This document shows, in pieces, positions 50,309-59,392 of a DNA stretch of 64,000 nucleotides. Every line of letters begins with the position of its first letter. Position 1 is the stretch's first letter. Made by a program: the position numbers and the translations under genes. The stretch comes from an uncultured Steroidobacter sp. (GTDB taxonomy: Bacteria > Pseudomonadota > Gammaproteobacteria > Steroidobacterales > Steroidobacteraceae), in assembly GCA_938008435.1 (NCBI GenBank), contig CALLKK010000006.1:1-64000 (forward strand), in the 5' to 3' direction. The notes beneath the pieces are model-generated. The model did not search any database. It was given only the letters and a program-made list of their open reading frames with translations, and had not been told where the DNA came from.

Positions 50309-51748
50309 ATGACAGATCCGCAACCCGCTACGCTATCCGGCGCCCTCGACGGACACGCTGCACAAGGCTCGCTTTGGGCAGAGCTGCGCGCAGCCATTCG
50401 CGGCACGAATGCGGACTACACCAAGATCCCCCTGGGGCGCGCGGTGTTTCTACTCGCGGTGCCGATGGTGCTCGAGCTCGTGCTCGAATCGGCATTCGCG
50501 GTGGCCGACATCTTTTTCGTCGGCAAGCTCGGCTCGTCCGCGGTCGCGACCGTGGGGCTCACCGAAACGATTCTGTTCCTGCTGTATGCGATCGGCATGG
50601 GCTTGTCGATGGCCGTGACCGCCGTGGTTGCGCGCCGGATCGGCGAAGGCAAGCGCGAGGAAGCCGCCATTACGGCTGTACAAGCGATCTGGATCGCGCT
50701 CATCGGCTCGCTGCCCTTCACCGTCGCCGGGATTTTCTTCGCGCAGGATCTGCTGCGCATGATGGGTGCGGATGAGTGGGCGCTCACGCGCGGCTACCCG
50801 TACATGCAGTGGGCGCTCGGCACCAATGCGGTCATCATGCTGCTCTTTACGATCAATGCGATCTTCCGCGGCGCGGGCGATGCCGCCGCAGCAATGCGCG
50901 TGCTCTGGCTCGCCAACGCCCTGAACATCGTGCTCGATCCGCTACTCATCTTCGGTTTCGGACCGATTCCCGCCTTCGGCATCGAAGGCGCTGCGATCGC
51001 AACGACCATCGGCCGCGGCGCGGGCGTCGCGCTCCAGCTTTGGATCCTGTTTCGCGGCAGCAAGCATCTGCGCGTCGCGCGTTCGCAGGTCGTCTGGCAC
51101 GGCGCCGTGTTCTGGAACATCGCGCGCACCTCGCTCGGCGGCATCGGCCAGATGATCGTGGCCATGACGTCGTGGATCTTCCTGATGCGCATCCTCGCGA
51201 GCATCGGCAGCGCCGCAGTCGCGGGCGCCACGATCGCCGTGCGGCTCATGATGTTCACGATGACGCCCGCGTGGGGCATGTCGAACGCGGCGGCCACGTT
51301 GGTCGGGCAAAATCTCGGTGCAGGCGAGCCCAAGCGCGCCGAGCAGTCCGTATGGCGGATCGGCGCCTACAACATGGCCTATCTGCTCCTCGTGTCGATC
51401 GCCTTCTACGCATTCCCAGAGGAGCTCATGGGCTGGTTCACCACCGATGCGGCCGTCGTTGCGATCGGCGCCGAGTGGCTGCGGATCCTCTCCTATTCGC
51501 TCTTCGTATACGGCTGGTGGATGGTGTCGGCGCAGGCCTTCAACGGCGCCGGCGACACGATGACGCCCACCTGGATCAATGTCGGGTTCTTCTGGCTCCT
51601 GCAGATTCCGCTCTCGTGGCTGCTCGCCATCGGCCTCGATTGGCAGCACTCGGGCGTTTTCTGGGGCGTGTTCATTTCGGAGACGTCGGTCGGGCTGTTC
51701 ACGCTCTGGCTGTTCACGCGCGGAAAGTGGCAGCGCGCGCAGGTCTAG
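50309..51748 (+). CDS. MATE-family multidrug efflux protein
   Basis: This 479-residue inner-membrane protein has about 12 spans in two similar halves. Typical MATE segments are RAVFLLAVPMVLELVLESAF at the start, VADIFFVGKLGSSAVATVGL, GAGDAAAAMRVLWLAN and WGMSNAAATLVGQNLGAGEP opening the second half. It likely exports cationic compounds by ion antiport. The region between the preceding small gene and this start (230 bp) holds no gene. Confidence 0.93.
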   Translation: MTDPQPATLSGALDGHAAQGSLWAELRAAIRGTNADYTKIPLGRAVFLLAVPMVLELVLESAFAVADIFFVGKLGSSAVATVGLTETILFLLYAIGMGLSMAVTAVVARRIGEGKREEAAITAVQAIWIALIGSLPFTVAGIFFAQDLLRMMGADEWALTRGYPYMQWALGTNAVIMLLFTINAIFRGAGDAAAAMRVLWLANALNIVLDPLLIFGFGPIPAFGIEGAAIATTIGRGAGVALQLWILFRGSKHLRVARSQVVWHGAVFWNIARTSLGGIGQMIVAMTSWIFLMRILASIGSAAVAGATIAVRLMMFTMTPAWGMSNAAATLVGQNLGAGEPKRAEQSVWRIGAYNMAYLLLVSIAFYAFPEELMGWFTTDAAVVAIGAEWLRILSYSLFVYGWWMVSAQAFNGAGDTMTPTWINVGFFWLLQIPLSWLLAIGLDWQHSGVFWGVFISETSVGLFTLWLFTRGKWQRAQV

Positions 51749-51909
51749 TGCGCGACTGCGGCCGCTCGCGCTGACGTGGGCGCTCGGACGACGCTGACAG
51801 CTCGTCGCATTGCCCGCGCGGCTTACCGCAACGGCGCCATGCCGCATCGTGCGTTACGGTTCAATGTAGGCTCATCGCGTTCGAGCCCACTGCACGGAGC
51901 ACTCACAGC

Positions 51910-52776
51910 ATGAGCACCTCTGCAGGACTGTCGCGACGCCGCTTGCTCGCCGGCCTGGTGCTCGCGGCCGGCAGCTGGCCGTTGCTCGGCGCCGGACAAC
52001 AGCATCGCGCGAAGCGCATCTTCATCACGGGTTCGACGGACGGCCTCGGCCGCGGCGCGGCCGTTGCGCTCATCGAGCAAGGACACCAGGTCGTGCTGCA
52101 CGCACGCTCGCAGGAGCGCGCGGCTGCCCTGGCGGATCTGGCGCCGCGTGCGCTCGGCATCGTCATTGGCGATCTTGCGAGCGCAGCCGAAACCAAAGCG
52201 CTCGCCGATCAAGTCAATCGCCTCGGGCGCATGGATGCCGTGATTCACAACGCGGGCATCTTCCGCGAGCCGAATCGCGGCACGACGCCGGAAGGTCATG
52301 CCAAAGTGCTCGCGGTCAATACCCTCGCGCCGTACATGCTGACCGCGCTCATCGAGCGTCCCCAACGTCTCATCTACGTCAGCAGCCGCATGCATCGCAG
52401 CGGCGACACTTCGCTCGATGACATCGACTGGCGCGAACGACGCTGGGACACGTATAGCGCGTACTCGGACAGCAAGCTCTACGTCACGGCGCTCGCATTT
52501 GCCGTCGCGCGACGCTGGCGCGACGTATTGAGCAATGCCGTCGATCCCGGCTGGGTGCCGACCAAGATGGGCGGCCCTGCTGCACCGGACGACTTGGCAG
52601 AAGGCTATCACACGCAAGCGTGGCTCGCGGCGAGCGACGAGCCTGCCGCCAAGGTCAGCGGCCGTTATTGGTTCCACCGCCGCCCGATCGAGCCAGCGCC
52701 AGCGACGCGCGACCCGCGCTTCCAAGATCGGCTGCTCGCCAAGCTGCGCGAGCTGACGGGCGTCGAGCTCGCGTAG
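51910..52776 (+). CDS. Exported short-chain dehydrogenase/reductase, Tat-type leader
   Basis: The 288-residue protein is a Rossmann-fold SDR with the cofactor loop FITGSTDGLGRGAAVALIEQ, the NAG motif IHNAGIF, a Ser in YVSSRMH and the YxxxK pair in AYSDSKLYV. It carries a twin-arginine leader (SRRRLLAGLVLAAGSW), unusual for SDRs, which are mostly cytoplasmic; this may be a periplasmic or misleading leader. The substrate is unknown. Convergent with the ABC permease gene 16 bp away. Confidence 0.87.
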   Translation: MSTSAGLSRRRLLAGLVLAAGSWPLLGAGQQHRAKRIFITGSTDGLGRGAAVALIEQGHQVVLHARSQERAAALADLAPRALGIVIGDLASAAETKALADQVNRLGRMDAVIHNAGIFREPNRGTTPEGHAKVLAVNTLAPYMLTALIERPQRLIYVSSRMHRSGDTSLDDIDWRERRWDTYSAYSDSKLYVTALAFAVARRWRDVLSNAVDPGWVPTKMGGPAAPDDLAEGYHTQAWLAASDEPAAKVSGRYWFHRRPIEPAPATRDPRFQDRLLAKLRELTGVELA

Positions 52777-52792
52777 GCTCCGCGAGCCACCG

Positions 52793-53590
52793 TCAATCTG
52801 CACGTTCGAAGCGGCGCACCGCCACGGTCGTAAAGAGCACGGTCATCGCTGCGAGCACTCCGACGTGCGCGGGCACGCCGCCGACCAGCGCGTTCGGCAC
52901 GTGCGCCACGTGCAGCGCGAGCTGATGCAGGTAGAACGCAGGTGATACGACGACGATCTTTGCGATCGCCTCCGGCAACGGCATGAACAAGCCGGAGAGA
53001 TAGAGCATCAGCATATAAGTCACGTTCACGAGCGGCGCGGCGCCGCGCGCGCCGGCAAAGGCGCCGAGCATCAGCCCCAACGCACAGAACGGCACCGCGC
53101 CGATGGCGAGCAGCCCGGCAAGCGCGAGCAGTGTCGTCGGTGCGAGCTGTATGGTCCCGAGCACAAGACCTGAGAGTGCCAGAATCGCCACGGCCGCCAT
53201 GACGGACAGCAGGCACAGCGCGATCTTGGCGAACACCGCAGCGCCGGTCGGCATCGGCAGCGCACGCTTGAGCCGATGCAAGCCCTGCTCCCGTTCGGTC
53301 GCAAGCCCGACACCGAAGCTAAACATGCCCGGCGTCATCGCTGCCATCGTCGCAAAGCCGAGGAACACATAGGCTTGCGCGTTCGGATCGGTCGCCTTGA
53401 AGGCGCCGAACAGAAAGCCGATGAGCACATAGAAGAACGTCGGGAATGCGAGCGTCGGTATCGCAAATGCCGGTGAGCGCAGCATGCGCAAACACTCGTA
53501 AGTGAGCTCCTTCGCGTAGGCGCGCACCAGGCGGCGTCGCGGCATCGTGTCATCGGATGCGTGAGGCGTACGAAGAACGACGGCGTTCAT
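52793..53590 (-). CDS. ABC-2 type transporter permease
   Basis: The 265-residue protein has about six spans and the ABC-2 outline: ELTYECLRMLRSPAFAIPTL at the start, LFGAFKATDPNAQAYVFLGF, ATEREQGLHRLKRALPMPTG and the closing NVTYMLMLYLSGLFMPLPEA. With the ATPase encoded upstream it forms an exporter for a lipid, drug or polymer. It starts four bases after the ATPase stop, so the two form one operon. Confidence 0.88.
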   Translation of the reverse strand: MNAVVLRTPHASDDTMPRRRLVRAYAKELTYECLRMLRSPAFAIPTLAFPTFFYVLIGFLFGAFKATDPNAQAYVFLGFATMAAMTPGMFSFGVGLATEREQGLHRLKRALPMPTGAAVFAKIALCLLSVMAAVAILALSGLVLGTIQLAPTTLLALAGLLAIGAVPFCALGLMLGAFAGARGAAPLVNVTYMLMLYLSGLFMPLPEAIAKIVVVSPAFYLHQLALHVAHVPNALVGGVPAHVGVLAAMTVLFTTVAVRRFERAD

Positions 53591-53593
53591 GGC

Positions 53594-54517
53594 TCATTGC
53601 TCCTTCGTCAGTTCGACGAACGCGTCGGCCAGCCCGGCGCGCCGAATTTCGAGATCGGCAAGATGCGGATCGGCGGCAAGCAGCCGCCGCACGACCGGCT
53701 CGGCTTCGCTCACCGTCAATTGCGTGAAGCCATCCACGATCGAGACCGCTTGCACGCCGTCCCAGGCGCGCAACTGCTCCGGCGGCAAAGTCGTCACGCA
53801 CGAAATCGTCTTGCGCGCGACGAGCGCACGAATTTCCTTCACGCTGCCTTGCGCGATCTGCCGGCCCCTTGCCATCACGACGACGCGGTGCGCCAGCGCT
53901 TCGGCCTCTTCGAGATGATGCGTCGTCAAGACGACCGAGCTGCCTTGCGCGACGAGTGTGCGGATCGTCTCCCACATCCGCGTTCGCGCCGGTATGTCGA
54001 GCCCCACCGTGGGCTCGTCGAGAAAGAGCAAGCTCGGCCGACCGCACAGCGCCATCGCAAACTGCACCTGGCGCTTCTGCCCGCCCGACAGATCCCCATA
54101 GCGCTTGTGGCAAAACGCACCGATACCGGTGAGATCGGTCAGCTCATCGAGTGCGTACGGCGCCGGGTAGTAGCTTGCGGCGAGATCGATATGCTCGCGC
54201 GCCTTGAGATCCGGCGAGAGCGAGACTTCCTGCATCATCACGCCCAGCCGACGCCGCTCGCGCAGCGTCGGCGGCTGACCGAACAAACGCACTTCGCCGC
54301 GATCGGGCCGCAACAGGCCGAGCAAGAGCGCGATCGCGGTCGACTTGCCTGCACCGTTGGGTCCGAGCACTGCGACGAGCTCGCCCGCGCCGATCCGTAA
54401 CGTCAGATCGTCGAGCGCCACCGTTGCGCCATAGCGCTTGCGCACATTGATCAAGGCGGCGCACTCGCGATCGAGACCCACGCCCGTCATCGCTTGCTGC
54501 ACGTTTGCCGCTGCCAT
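53594..54517 (-). CDS. ABC-2 type transporter ATP-binding protein
   Basis: The 307-residue ATPase has Walker A GPNGAGKSTAIALLLGL, signature LSGGQKRQVQFAMALCG, Walker B SLLFLDEPTVGLD and the switch His in VVLTTHHLEEAEAL. The C-terminal tail of about 80 residues is of the DrrA-type. It powers the permease encoded just downstream. The ATG at 54517 has GGGAGGG seven bases upstream. Confidence 0.92.
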   Translation of the reverse strand: MAAANVQQAMTGVGLDRECAALINVRKRYGATVALDDLTLRIGAGELVAVLGPNGAGKSTAIALLLGLLRPDRGEVRLFGQPPTLRERRRLGVMMQEVSLSPDLKAREHIDLAASYYPAPYALDELTDLTGIGAFCHKRYGDLSGGQKRQVQFAMALCGRPSLLFLDEPTVGLDIPARTRMWETIRTLVAQGSSVVLTTHHLEEAEALAHRVVVMARGRQIAQGSVKEIRALVARKTISCVTTLPPEQLRAWDGVQAVSIVDGFTQLTVSEAEPVVRRLLAADPHLADLEIRRAGLADAFVELTKEQ

Positions 54518-54730
54518 TGCGGTGCCCTCCCTTGAGCGTGCGCTGGATCCTGCCGGCAAGGCTCGCCTGGCGGAAGCGTTTGTCGGCCGATTGCGGCTGC
54601 GCGCCGGTGAATGCCGACGCCGGGCTGCCGTTGCTTCGACATCGGACGCGCGAGCCGCGCACACCTGCACCGCCGATAGGAGTAGTATCGGCACAGCATC
54701 GAGCGACGCGGCAGAGACAACGCATCGCGC

Positions 54731-55390
54731 ATGAACGTAAACGAGCCTCAGACGGTCGCCAGTCGGACCGGCACTGCGCCATCGAGCGAAGCGCGGTATC
54801 GGCTGGTGATTCGCGTCAGACTCACACCGAAGCCGGCGCCGCCCGCTCCTACACGTCGCAGTTGGTTGGGAGCGATCGGCGTTGCGGCAAGCGTCGCCCT
54901 CATCGGGCTTCTCTGGCTTGCCTTCCGCCCAAGCAACGAGGCGTCGGCGCCATCGGCAAGCCTCGCCGACGACGCACAGTCGGCAGCGCGCAACCAAGCC
55001 GCAAACGACACGGTGCCCGCACCGAGCGCTTCCACCGCTCGCGTCGTTGTACCCGCCGACCCATCGCTGCCCGTCGTGCCTCGAGCTCAGGACGCATCGT
55101 CACCGCCCGTGCCCGTACACGAAGCGCTGCCCGATGTACCCCAGAGTGCGCTGCGCACGATTCGCGGCACGGTCAGAGTCGCGATGCGCGTAACCATCGA
55201 CCGCGATGGCAAGGTCACAGCCGTTTCGACGGCTGCGCCCGGACCGAGCCGTTATTTCGAACGTCTGTCGCGCGAAGCCGCGCACGAGTGGCTGTTCTCG
55301 CCCTCGGCCACGCAGGACGAGCGCACCCTGCTCATCCGCTTCCACTACACGCGCGATGGCGTGAACGCCTTCGTCGAGGCACCCGAGTAA
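54731..55390 (+). CDS. TonB-like C-terminal domain protein
   Basis: This 219-residue protein has a basic N-terminus, one span (LGAIGVAASVALIGLLWLAF), a Pro/Ala-rich periplasmic linker, and a C-terminal domain with VRVAMRVTIDRDGKVTAVST and SREAAHEWLFSP, the TonB_C fold. A short spacer and lone location suggest a specialised TonB or a related protein without ExbBD neighbours. Divergent from the ABC ATPase. Confidence 0.75.
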   Translation: MNVNEPQTVASRTGTAPSSEARYRLVIRVRLTPKPAPPAPTRRSWLGAIGVAASVALIGLLWLAFRPSNEASAPSASLADDAQSAARNQAANDTVPAPSASTARVVVPADPSLPVVPRAQDASSPPVPVHEALPDVPQSALRTIRGTVRVAMRVTIDRDGKVTAVSTAAPGPSRYFERLSREAAHEWLFSPSATQDERTLLIRFHYTRDGVNAFVEAPE

Positions 55391-55481
55391 CACATCGTAT
55401 TGAGGGGTCCGGGTGCGTCATGCGATCTTGCAGCCGCCACCAACGCCTCACCACATCGTTCAAGAGAAGAGCAAGCGCCTC

Positions 55482-56393
55482 ATGAGCTATCTGGTTGCAG
55501 ACCACCTTCCGACGACACCGGCGGGCGAACGCTTTGCCGAGCTGCTCGCGCGCCCGAGGATTCTGCAAATGCCCGGGGCCTATAACGGCCTGTCCGCACT
55601 GCAAGCCAAACGCTGCGGCTTCGAGGCGCTGTATCTCTCGGGCGCCGCCATGAGCGCATCGATGGGACTGCCCGACCTCGGCATCCTCACCGTCGATGAG
55701 GTCTGCTTCTTCATCCGGCAAGTCACGCGCGCCAGCGGGCTGCCGGTCCTCGTCGACGGCGACACCGGTTACGGCGAGGCCTTGAACGTCATGCACATGG
55801 TGCGCGCGTTCGAAGACGCCGGCGCCGCCGCCGTGCACGTCGAGGATCAGATCCTGCCGAAGAAATGCGGGCACTTGAACGACAAGCGCCTGATCGCGCC
55901 CGAAGACATGGCCGCCAAGATCGCAGCCGCGGTACGCGCGCGGCGTCACTTGCGCATCATTGCGCGCACCGATGCTGCCGCGAGCGAAGGGCTCGAAGGC
56001 GCGATCGCCCGTGCGCAGCTCTATTTGCAGGCCGGCGCGGATGCGATCTTTCCCGAGGCGTTGACGAGCGAAGAGATGTTTCGCGAATTCGCGCGGCGCG
56101 TGCGCGCCCCGCTCCTCGCCAACATGACCGAGTTCGGGCGTACGCCCTTCTTCACGGCGCAGCAATTCGAGGCGATGGGCTATCGCATGATCATTTGGCC
56201 GGTCAGTGCGCTGCGCATGGCTGCCAAAGCGCACGAACGGCTCTACGCCGCGCTCAAGCAGCACGGCTCTGCGCAAAGCCTGCTGCCCGAGATGCAGACG
56301 CGCCAAGAGCTGTACGAGACCATCGATTACGCGGGCTACGAAGCGCTCGACGCTTCGATCGTCCGCAGCGTCGTGCCGCAAGGCAGCGCATAG
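55482..56393 (+). CDS. Isocitrate lyase/PEP mutase family, 2-methylisocitrate lyase-like
   Basis: The 303-residue TIM-barrel enzyme carries the catalytic loop KKCGHLND of the superfamily and the metal site DGDTGYGEALN with VEDQILPKKCG. The opening MPGAYNGLSALQAKRCGFEA and the C-terminal domain match PrpB-like lyases, which split 2-methylisocitrate into pyruvate and succinate, but prpC and prpD are not adjacent, so oxaloacetate decarboxylase or another mutase activity is possible. ATG at 55482 lacks a clear ribosome site. Confidence 0.87.
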   Translation: MSYLVADHLPTTPAGERFAELLARPRILQMPGAYNGLSALQAKRCGFEALYLSGAAMSASMGLPDLGILTVDEVCFFIRQVTRASGLPVLVDGDTGYGEALNVMHMVRAFEDAGAAAVHVEDQILPKKCGHLNDKRLIAPEDMAAKIAAAVRARRHLRIIARTDAAASEGLEGAIARAQLYLQAGADAIFPEALTSEEMFREFARRVRAPLLANMTEFGRTPFFTAQQFEAMGYRMIIWPVSALRMAAKAHERLYAALKQHGSAQSLLPEMQTRQELYETIDYAGYEALDASIVRSVVPQGSA

Positions 56394-56491
56394 CCGCGCT
56401 TGCGGCCGACGCGCGTCCGATTGTCACTCTCCATGTGACCGCCGGCGTACCGCCCGCGCATCCTGCACGAGCGGCACACAGACGCTGACCT

Positions 56492-57094
56492 TTAGAACCG
56501 CCGGCCGATCGACAGACCGTACACCATCGGATCGATTTCGACCGTGCCGATACCGCTGCCATCGAGCTTGGCGTCGGTATCGATGTCGATCCAGCGCACA
56601 TCGACATTGATGAACCAATCGGCCCCGAACGCAAAGTCCACGCCCGCTTGCGCCGCAAGCCCAAACGACGGATCGAGCTCTAGCTTGCTTCCCGCCAGCG
56701 CGCCGGTCGTATCCTCGCTGAAGAACATCGTGTAGTTGATGCCTGCGCCGAGATACGGACGCACGGTGCCGTTCGGATTGAAGTGATATTGCAGGCTCAC
56801 GACAGGCGGCAAATGCTTCGTCTCCGCCACCTTGCCGCCGCTGTTCAAATCGATGTCGTGCTCGAACGGCAGCGCGCCGAGCACTTCCACGCCCCAGTTG
56901 GGCGCAAACAGGTACGTTCCGCTGAACGACAGCATGGCGCTGCCGTCGACATTGACCGTCCCATGGTTGTCCGATTTCGGCTGAACGTGGTGCACGCCGG
57001 CACGCCAGATCCAACGAGTGTCATCCTGCGCGTGCGCAAGCGTCGACACCGCGCCGATCGCGAGAGTTGCAAGCAATACTTGAGCAGTCTTCAC
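56492..57094 (-). CDS. OmpW family outer-membrane protein
   Basis: The 200-residue barrel protein has a signal peptide (KTAQVLLATLAIGAVSTLAHA) and an eight-stranded barrel: WIWRAGVHHVQPKSD, APNWGVEVLGALPFEHDI, VRPYLGAGINYTMFF, FAFGADWFINVDVRWIDIDT and the terminal YGLSIGRRF with C-terminal Phe. It forms a small pore for hydrophobic compounds. AGGAG directly touches the ATG at 57100, so the GTG two codons later at 57094, at six bases, is the better start. Confidence 0.92.
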   Translation of the reverse strand: MKTAQVLLATLAIGAVSTLAHAQDDTRWIWRAGVHHVQPKSDNHGTVNVDGSAMLSFSGTYLFAPNWGVEVLGALPFEHDIDLNSGGKVAETKHLPPVVSLQYHFNPNGTVRPYLGAGINYTMFFSEDTTGALAGSKLELDPSFGLAAQAGVDFAFGADWFINVDVRWIDIDTDAKLDGSGIGTVEIDPMVYGLSIGRRF

Positions 57095-57325
57095 GAGCAT
57101 CTCCTGGAAACATTGTGCGAGCGAAGTATGCGATTCGTCGCTGCGCGCGTATTTCCGGGGATCCCGATAACGACATCGGATCACTCCGCATCGAACGAAG
57201 ACGAGCACCGCTGACAAGGCGCTGCCGCATCATCGTTTCCCCGAGCAAAGATCACCGAGCCCGTATGTATCGCAAGTGCGATGCCTGGCATGTCGCCTCA
57301 AGCAAGCATCTCTATACTTGCCGCC

Positions 57326-58843
57326 ATGTCCGAATCCATCACTCGCATCGAACTCGTCGGCGCGCTCGTGCCGGCGCACGCGATCGATACGACAGCCATC
57401 CTCGATGCGTTGTCGGGCAGCGCGCAGACGCTCACGCACGGCGGCACGTTCACGGGACGTCCTGGCACAACTCTCTTTTGCAGCAAAGAGCTCGTCGTCA
57501 AGCTGCGCGCAGAGCTTTCGTACGCACCGCGCGACATGCTTCGCTGGATCGAGCTCGCTCTCGAGAAGGAGCGTCGCCTCGGCATTCATGCGCCGTCGAA
57601 GACATGGTTCATCGCCCACCGCGCCACGGGCCCCGTGATCGCCAACGCGACGCCACGCCTTCAGGCGCTGCACGATCTCGGTCAAGTCGACGGCAACACG
57701 CTGCTGCCGCTGCTCTCGAAGGTCGTCGAGATCTGCATTCGCACCGCCGCGCGGCACGAGCTGCGGCTCGACGAAGGCCTGTCGAACTTCGGCACGGACG
57801 CTGCCGGCGCCGTCTACTACCTCGACGACGAAACGTATCCTTGGGACAACTTCGTCGGGCTCACGCAGATGCTGGGCGTGTGGATCCGTCAGCTCGACGG
57901 CTTGGATGCCGCGACTGCGCGGCAACTGGGCGCACACCTGCGCCAATGCATTCTGGATGAATTCGGCGACGAGCACGCCGCGCGAATCGTTGCCGAAGAG
58001 CTGCGCGGCACGCTCGCGGTAACCGAGCGCCAAAGCGCCACCCGCGATGCGTGCGTCGCCGCGATCGCGCCGCCCGTGCGTTCGCGCATTCGGCCGCCGC
58101 GCTCCTCCAAGTTCGCCCTGCTGGCCGATGTGCATGCCAATCTGCCGGCGCTGGATGCAGTGCTCGACGCCTTGCGCGAGCACGACGTTCGCGAAGCGCT
58201 CGTGCTCGGCGATATCGTCGGCTACGGACCGGACCCCGGCGCCTGCATCGACCGCTTGGTCGACGCCGGCTTCGCAGTCCTCAAGGGCAATCACGACCAT
58301 GCGATCGCGACGGGCATCTTTCAGGAGGGCTTTTCCTCGATGGGTCGCTGGGTCGCGCAGTGGTCGCGCTGCGTCTTGTCCGCGGATCAGCTCGCTTGGC
58401 TCGCCAGGCTACCGCCCTACTACGAGGGCGACGATTGGCTCGCGGTGCACGGCGCGCCCATCGACAGGACGTTCTTCAATGCCTACGTGTACAACCGCAC
58501 GTACGAAGACAATCTCGATCATCTCGCACAGCGCCAGATTCGCTTCTGCTACCACGGTCACTCGCATCTGCGCGGCGTGTACTTCGACGGCGGTCGCGGG
58601 CGCGGCTTCTGCGCCGAACGCAGCATCGACTTGAAGCCGCTCAGGCATGCGCTGATCTGCCCCGGCTCGGTCGGTCAGACGCGCCGCGGCGTCGGCGGTC
58701 TCGCCGAATTCGCGATCGTGGATGTCGCCGCCGAACGCCTGCATCTGCTCGATGTGACGTACGATCCCGAGGTCACCATCGAGCAGATGCGCGCTTTCGG
58801 ATTTCCCGATTCGCTGCAACAGCGACTCAGGCTCGGGCTGTAG
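57326..58843 (+). CDS. Kinase-like domain fused to metallophosphoesterase
   Basis: The 505-residue protein has two parts. Residues about 40-190 look kinase-like (APH type): Lys59 in KELVVKLR, the HxDxxxxN-like LRLDEGLSNFGTD (Asp149, Asn154) and YYLDDETY (Asp167/168). Residues about 260-500 are a calcineurin-like phosphoesterase: LLADVHANL, LGDIVGYGPDPG, KGNHDHAI, VHGAP and YHGHSHLRG, close to the YfcE/diadenosine tetraphosphatase-like group. I infer a phospho-switch enzyme. It converges on the roadblock gene at 58886, with a 12-bp hairpin between them. Confidence 0.83.
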   Translation: MSESITRIELVGALVPAHAIDTTAILDALSGSAQTLTHGGTFTGRPGTTLFCSKELVVKLRAELSYAPRDMLRWIELALEKERRLGIHAPSKTWFIAHRATGPVIANATPRLQALHDLGQVDGNTLLPLLSKVVEICIRTAARHELRLDEGLSNFGTDAAGAVYYLDDETYPWDNFVGLTQMLGVWIRQLDGLDAATARQLGAHLRQCILDEFGDEHAARIVAEELRGTLAVTERQSATRDACVAAIAPPVRSRIRPPRSSKFALLADVHANLPALDAVLDALREHDVREALVLGDIVGYGPDPGACIDRLVDAGFAVLKGNHDHAIATGIFQEGFSSMGRWVAQWSRCVLSADQLAWLARLPPYYEGDDWLAVHGAPIDRTFFNAYVYNRTYEDNLDHLAQRQIRFCYHGHSHLRGVYFDGGRGRGFCAERSIDLKPLRHALICPGSVGQTRRGVGGLAEFAIVDVAAERLHLLDVTYDPEVTIEQMRAFGFPDSLQQRLRLGL

Positions 58844-58873
58844 CCTCGCGCAAGCGCCGGCTGCGCGAGGCTA
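58841..58873. terminator. 12-bp hairpin overlapping a stop codon
   Basis: TAGCCTCGCGCA (58841-58852) and TGCGCGAGGCTA (58862-58873) form a perfect 12-bp stem with a 9-base loop. The first three bases are the stop codon of the phosphoesterase. It sits between convergent genes and should act on both transcripts, though it has no T-tract. Confidence 0.6.
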
Positions 58874-58885
58874 CGTCCGCCCGCA

Positions 58886-59290
58886 TCACGGACAGAGCGG
58901 CGCGATGTCGGTCAGCGCACGACGCAACGCCGCCCACCCCATGCCGAGATTGGCCTTGCGCGTCGTGACGAGCACGACGAGACATTGCGGCTTGCCCGGC
59001 ACGATCGACATGAAATGGAACGTGCCCTCGGTCGTCATCTGCACTTCCTGAACGAGGTTCTTGCATTCCTTGCCGCGGGTCGCCGAGAGCAGCTTCTCGA
59101 CATTGGTGATGGTCTTGCCGCGGAACATATCGACCGCAGCGGCTGCAACGGCGTCCAGATAGCTCTGCGTGAAGTACGGCACGTTGTGCGCGACGGCCAG
59201 CATCAACCCTGAGGAGACATCGACCACGGCGACGCCGAGCGCCTCGTTGACCTCCTTGAGCAGGTTGTTGCAGATGTCGTTCAAGTTCAT
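58886..59290 (-). CDS. Roadblock/LC7 domain protein (MglB-like), first module
   Basis: This 134-residue protein has the roadblock fold (LLKEVNEALGVAVVDVSSG, AVAAAAVDMFRG, KCLVVLVTT-like QCLVVLVTTRKANLG). Roadblock proteins regulate Ras-like GTPases, acting as GAP/MglB or scaffold. It is 102 bp downstream of the GTPase gene at 59393 on the same strand, a paired module. AAGGAG precedes the ATG at 59290. A short Gln/Met-rich stretch EVQMTTEGTFHF is the middle strand. Confidence 0.88.
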   Translation of the reverse strand: MNLNDICNNLLKEVNEALGVAVVDVSSGLMLAVAHNVPYFTQSYLDAVAAAAVDMFRGKTITNVEKLLSATRGKECKNLVQEVQMTTEGTFHFMSIVPGKPQCLVVLVTTRKANLGMGWAALRRALTDIAPLCP

Positions 59291-59392
59291 GGTCGATCAC
59301 TCCTTCTGAGGTTTCACAAGAACATGCCGGAGGTATCCGGCCGCGCGATGCTTCTCGCGCATACTTCTGCATTGCCTTGCGGGCACGCTGGT

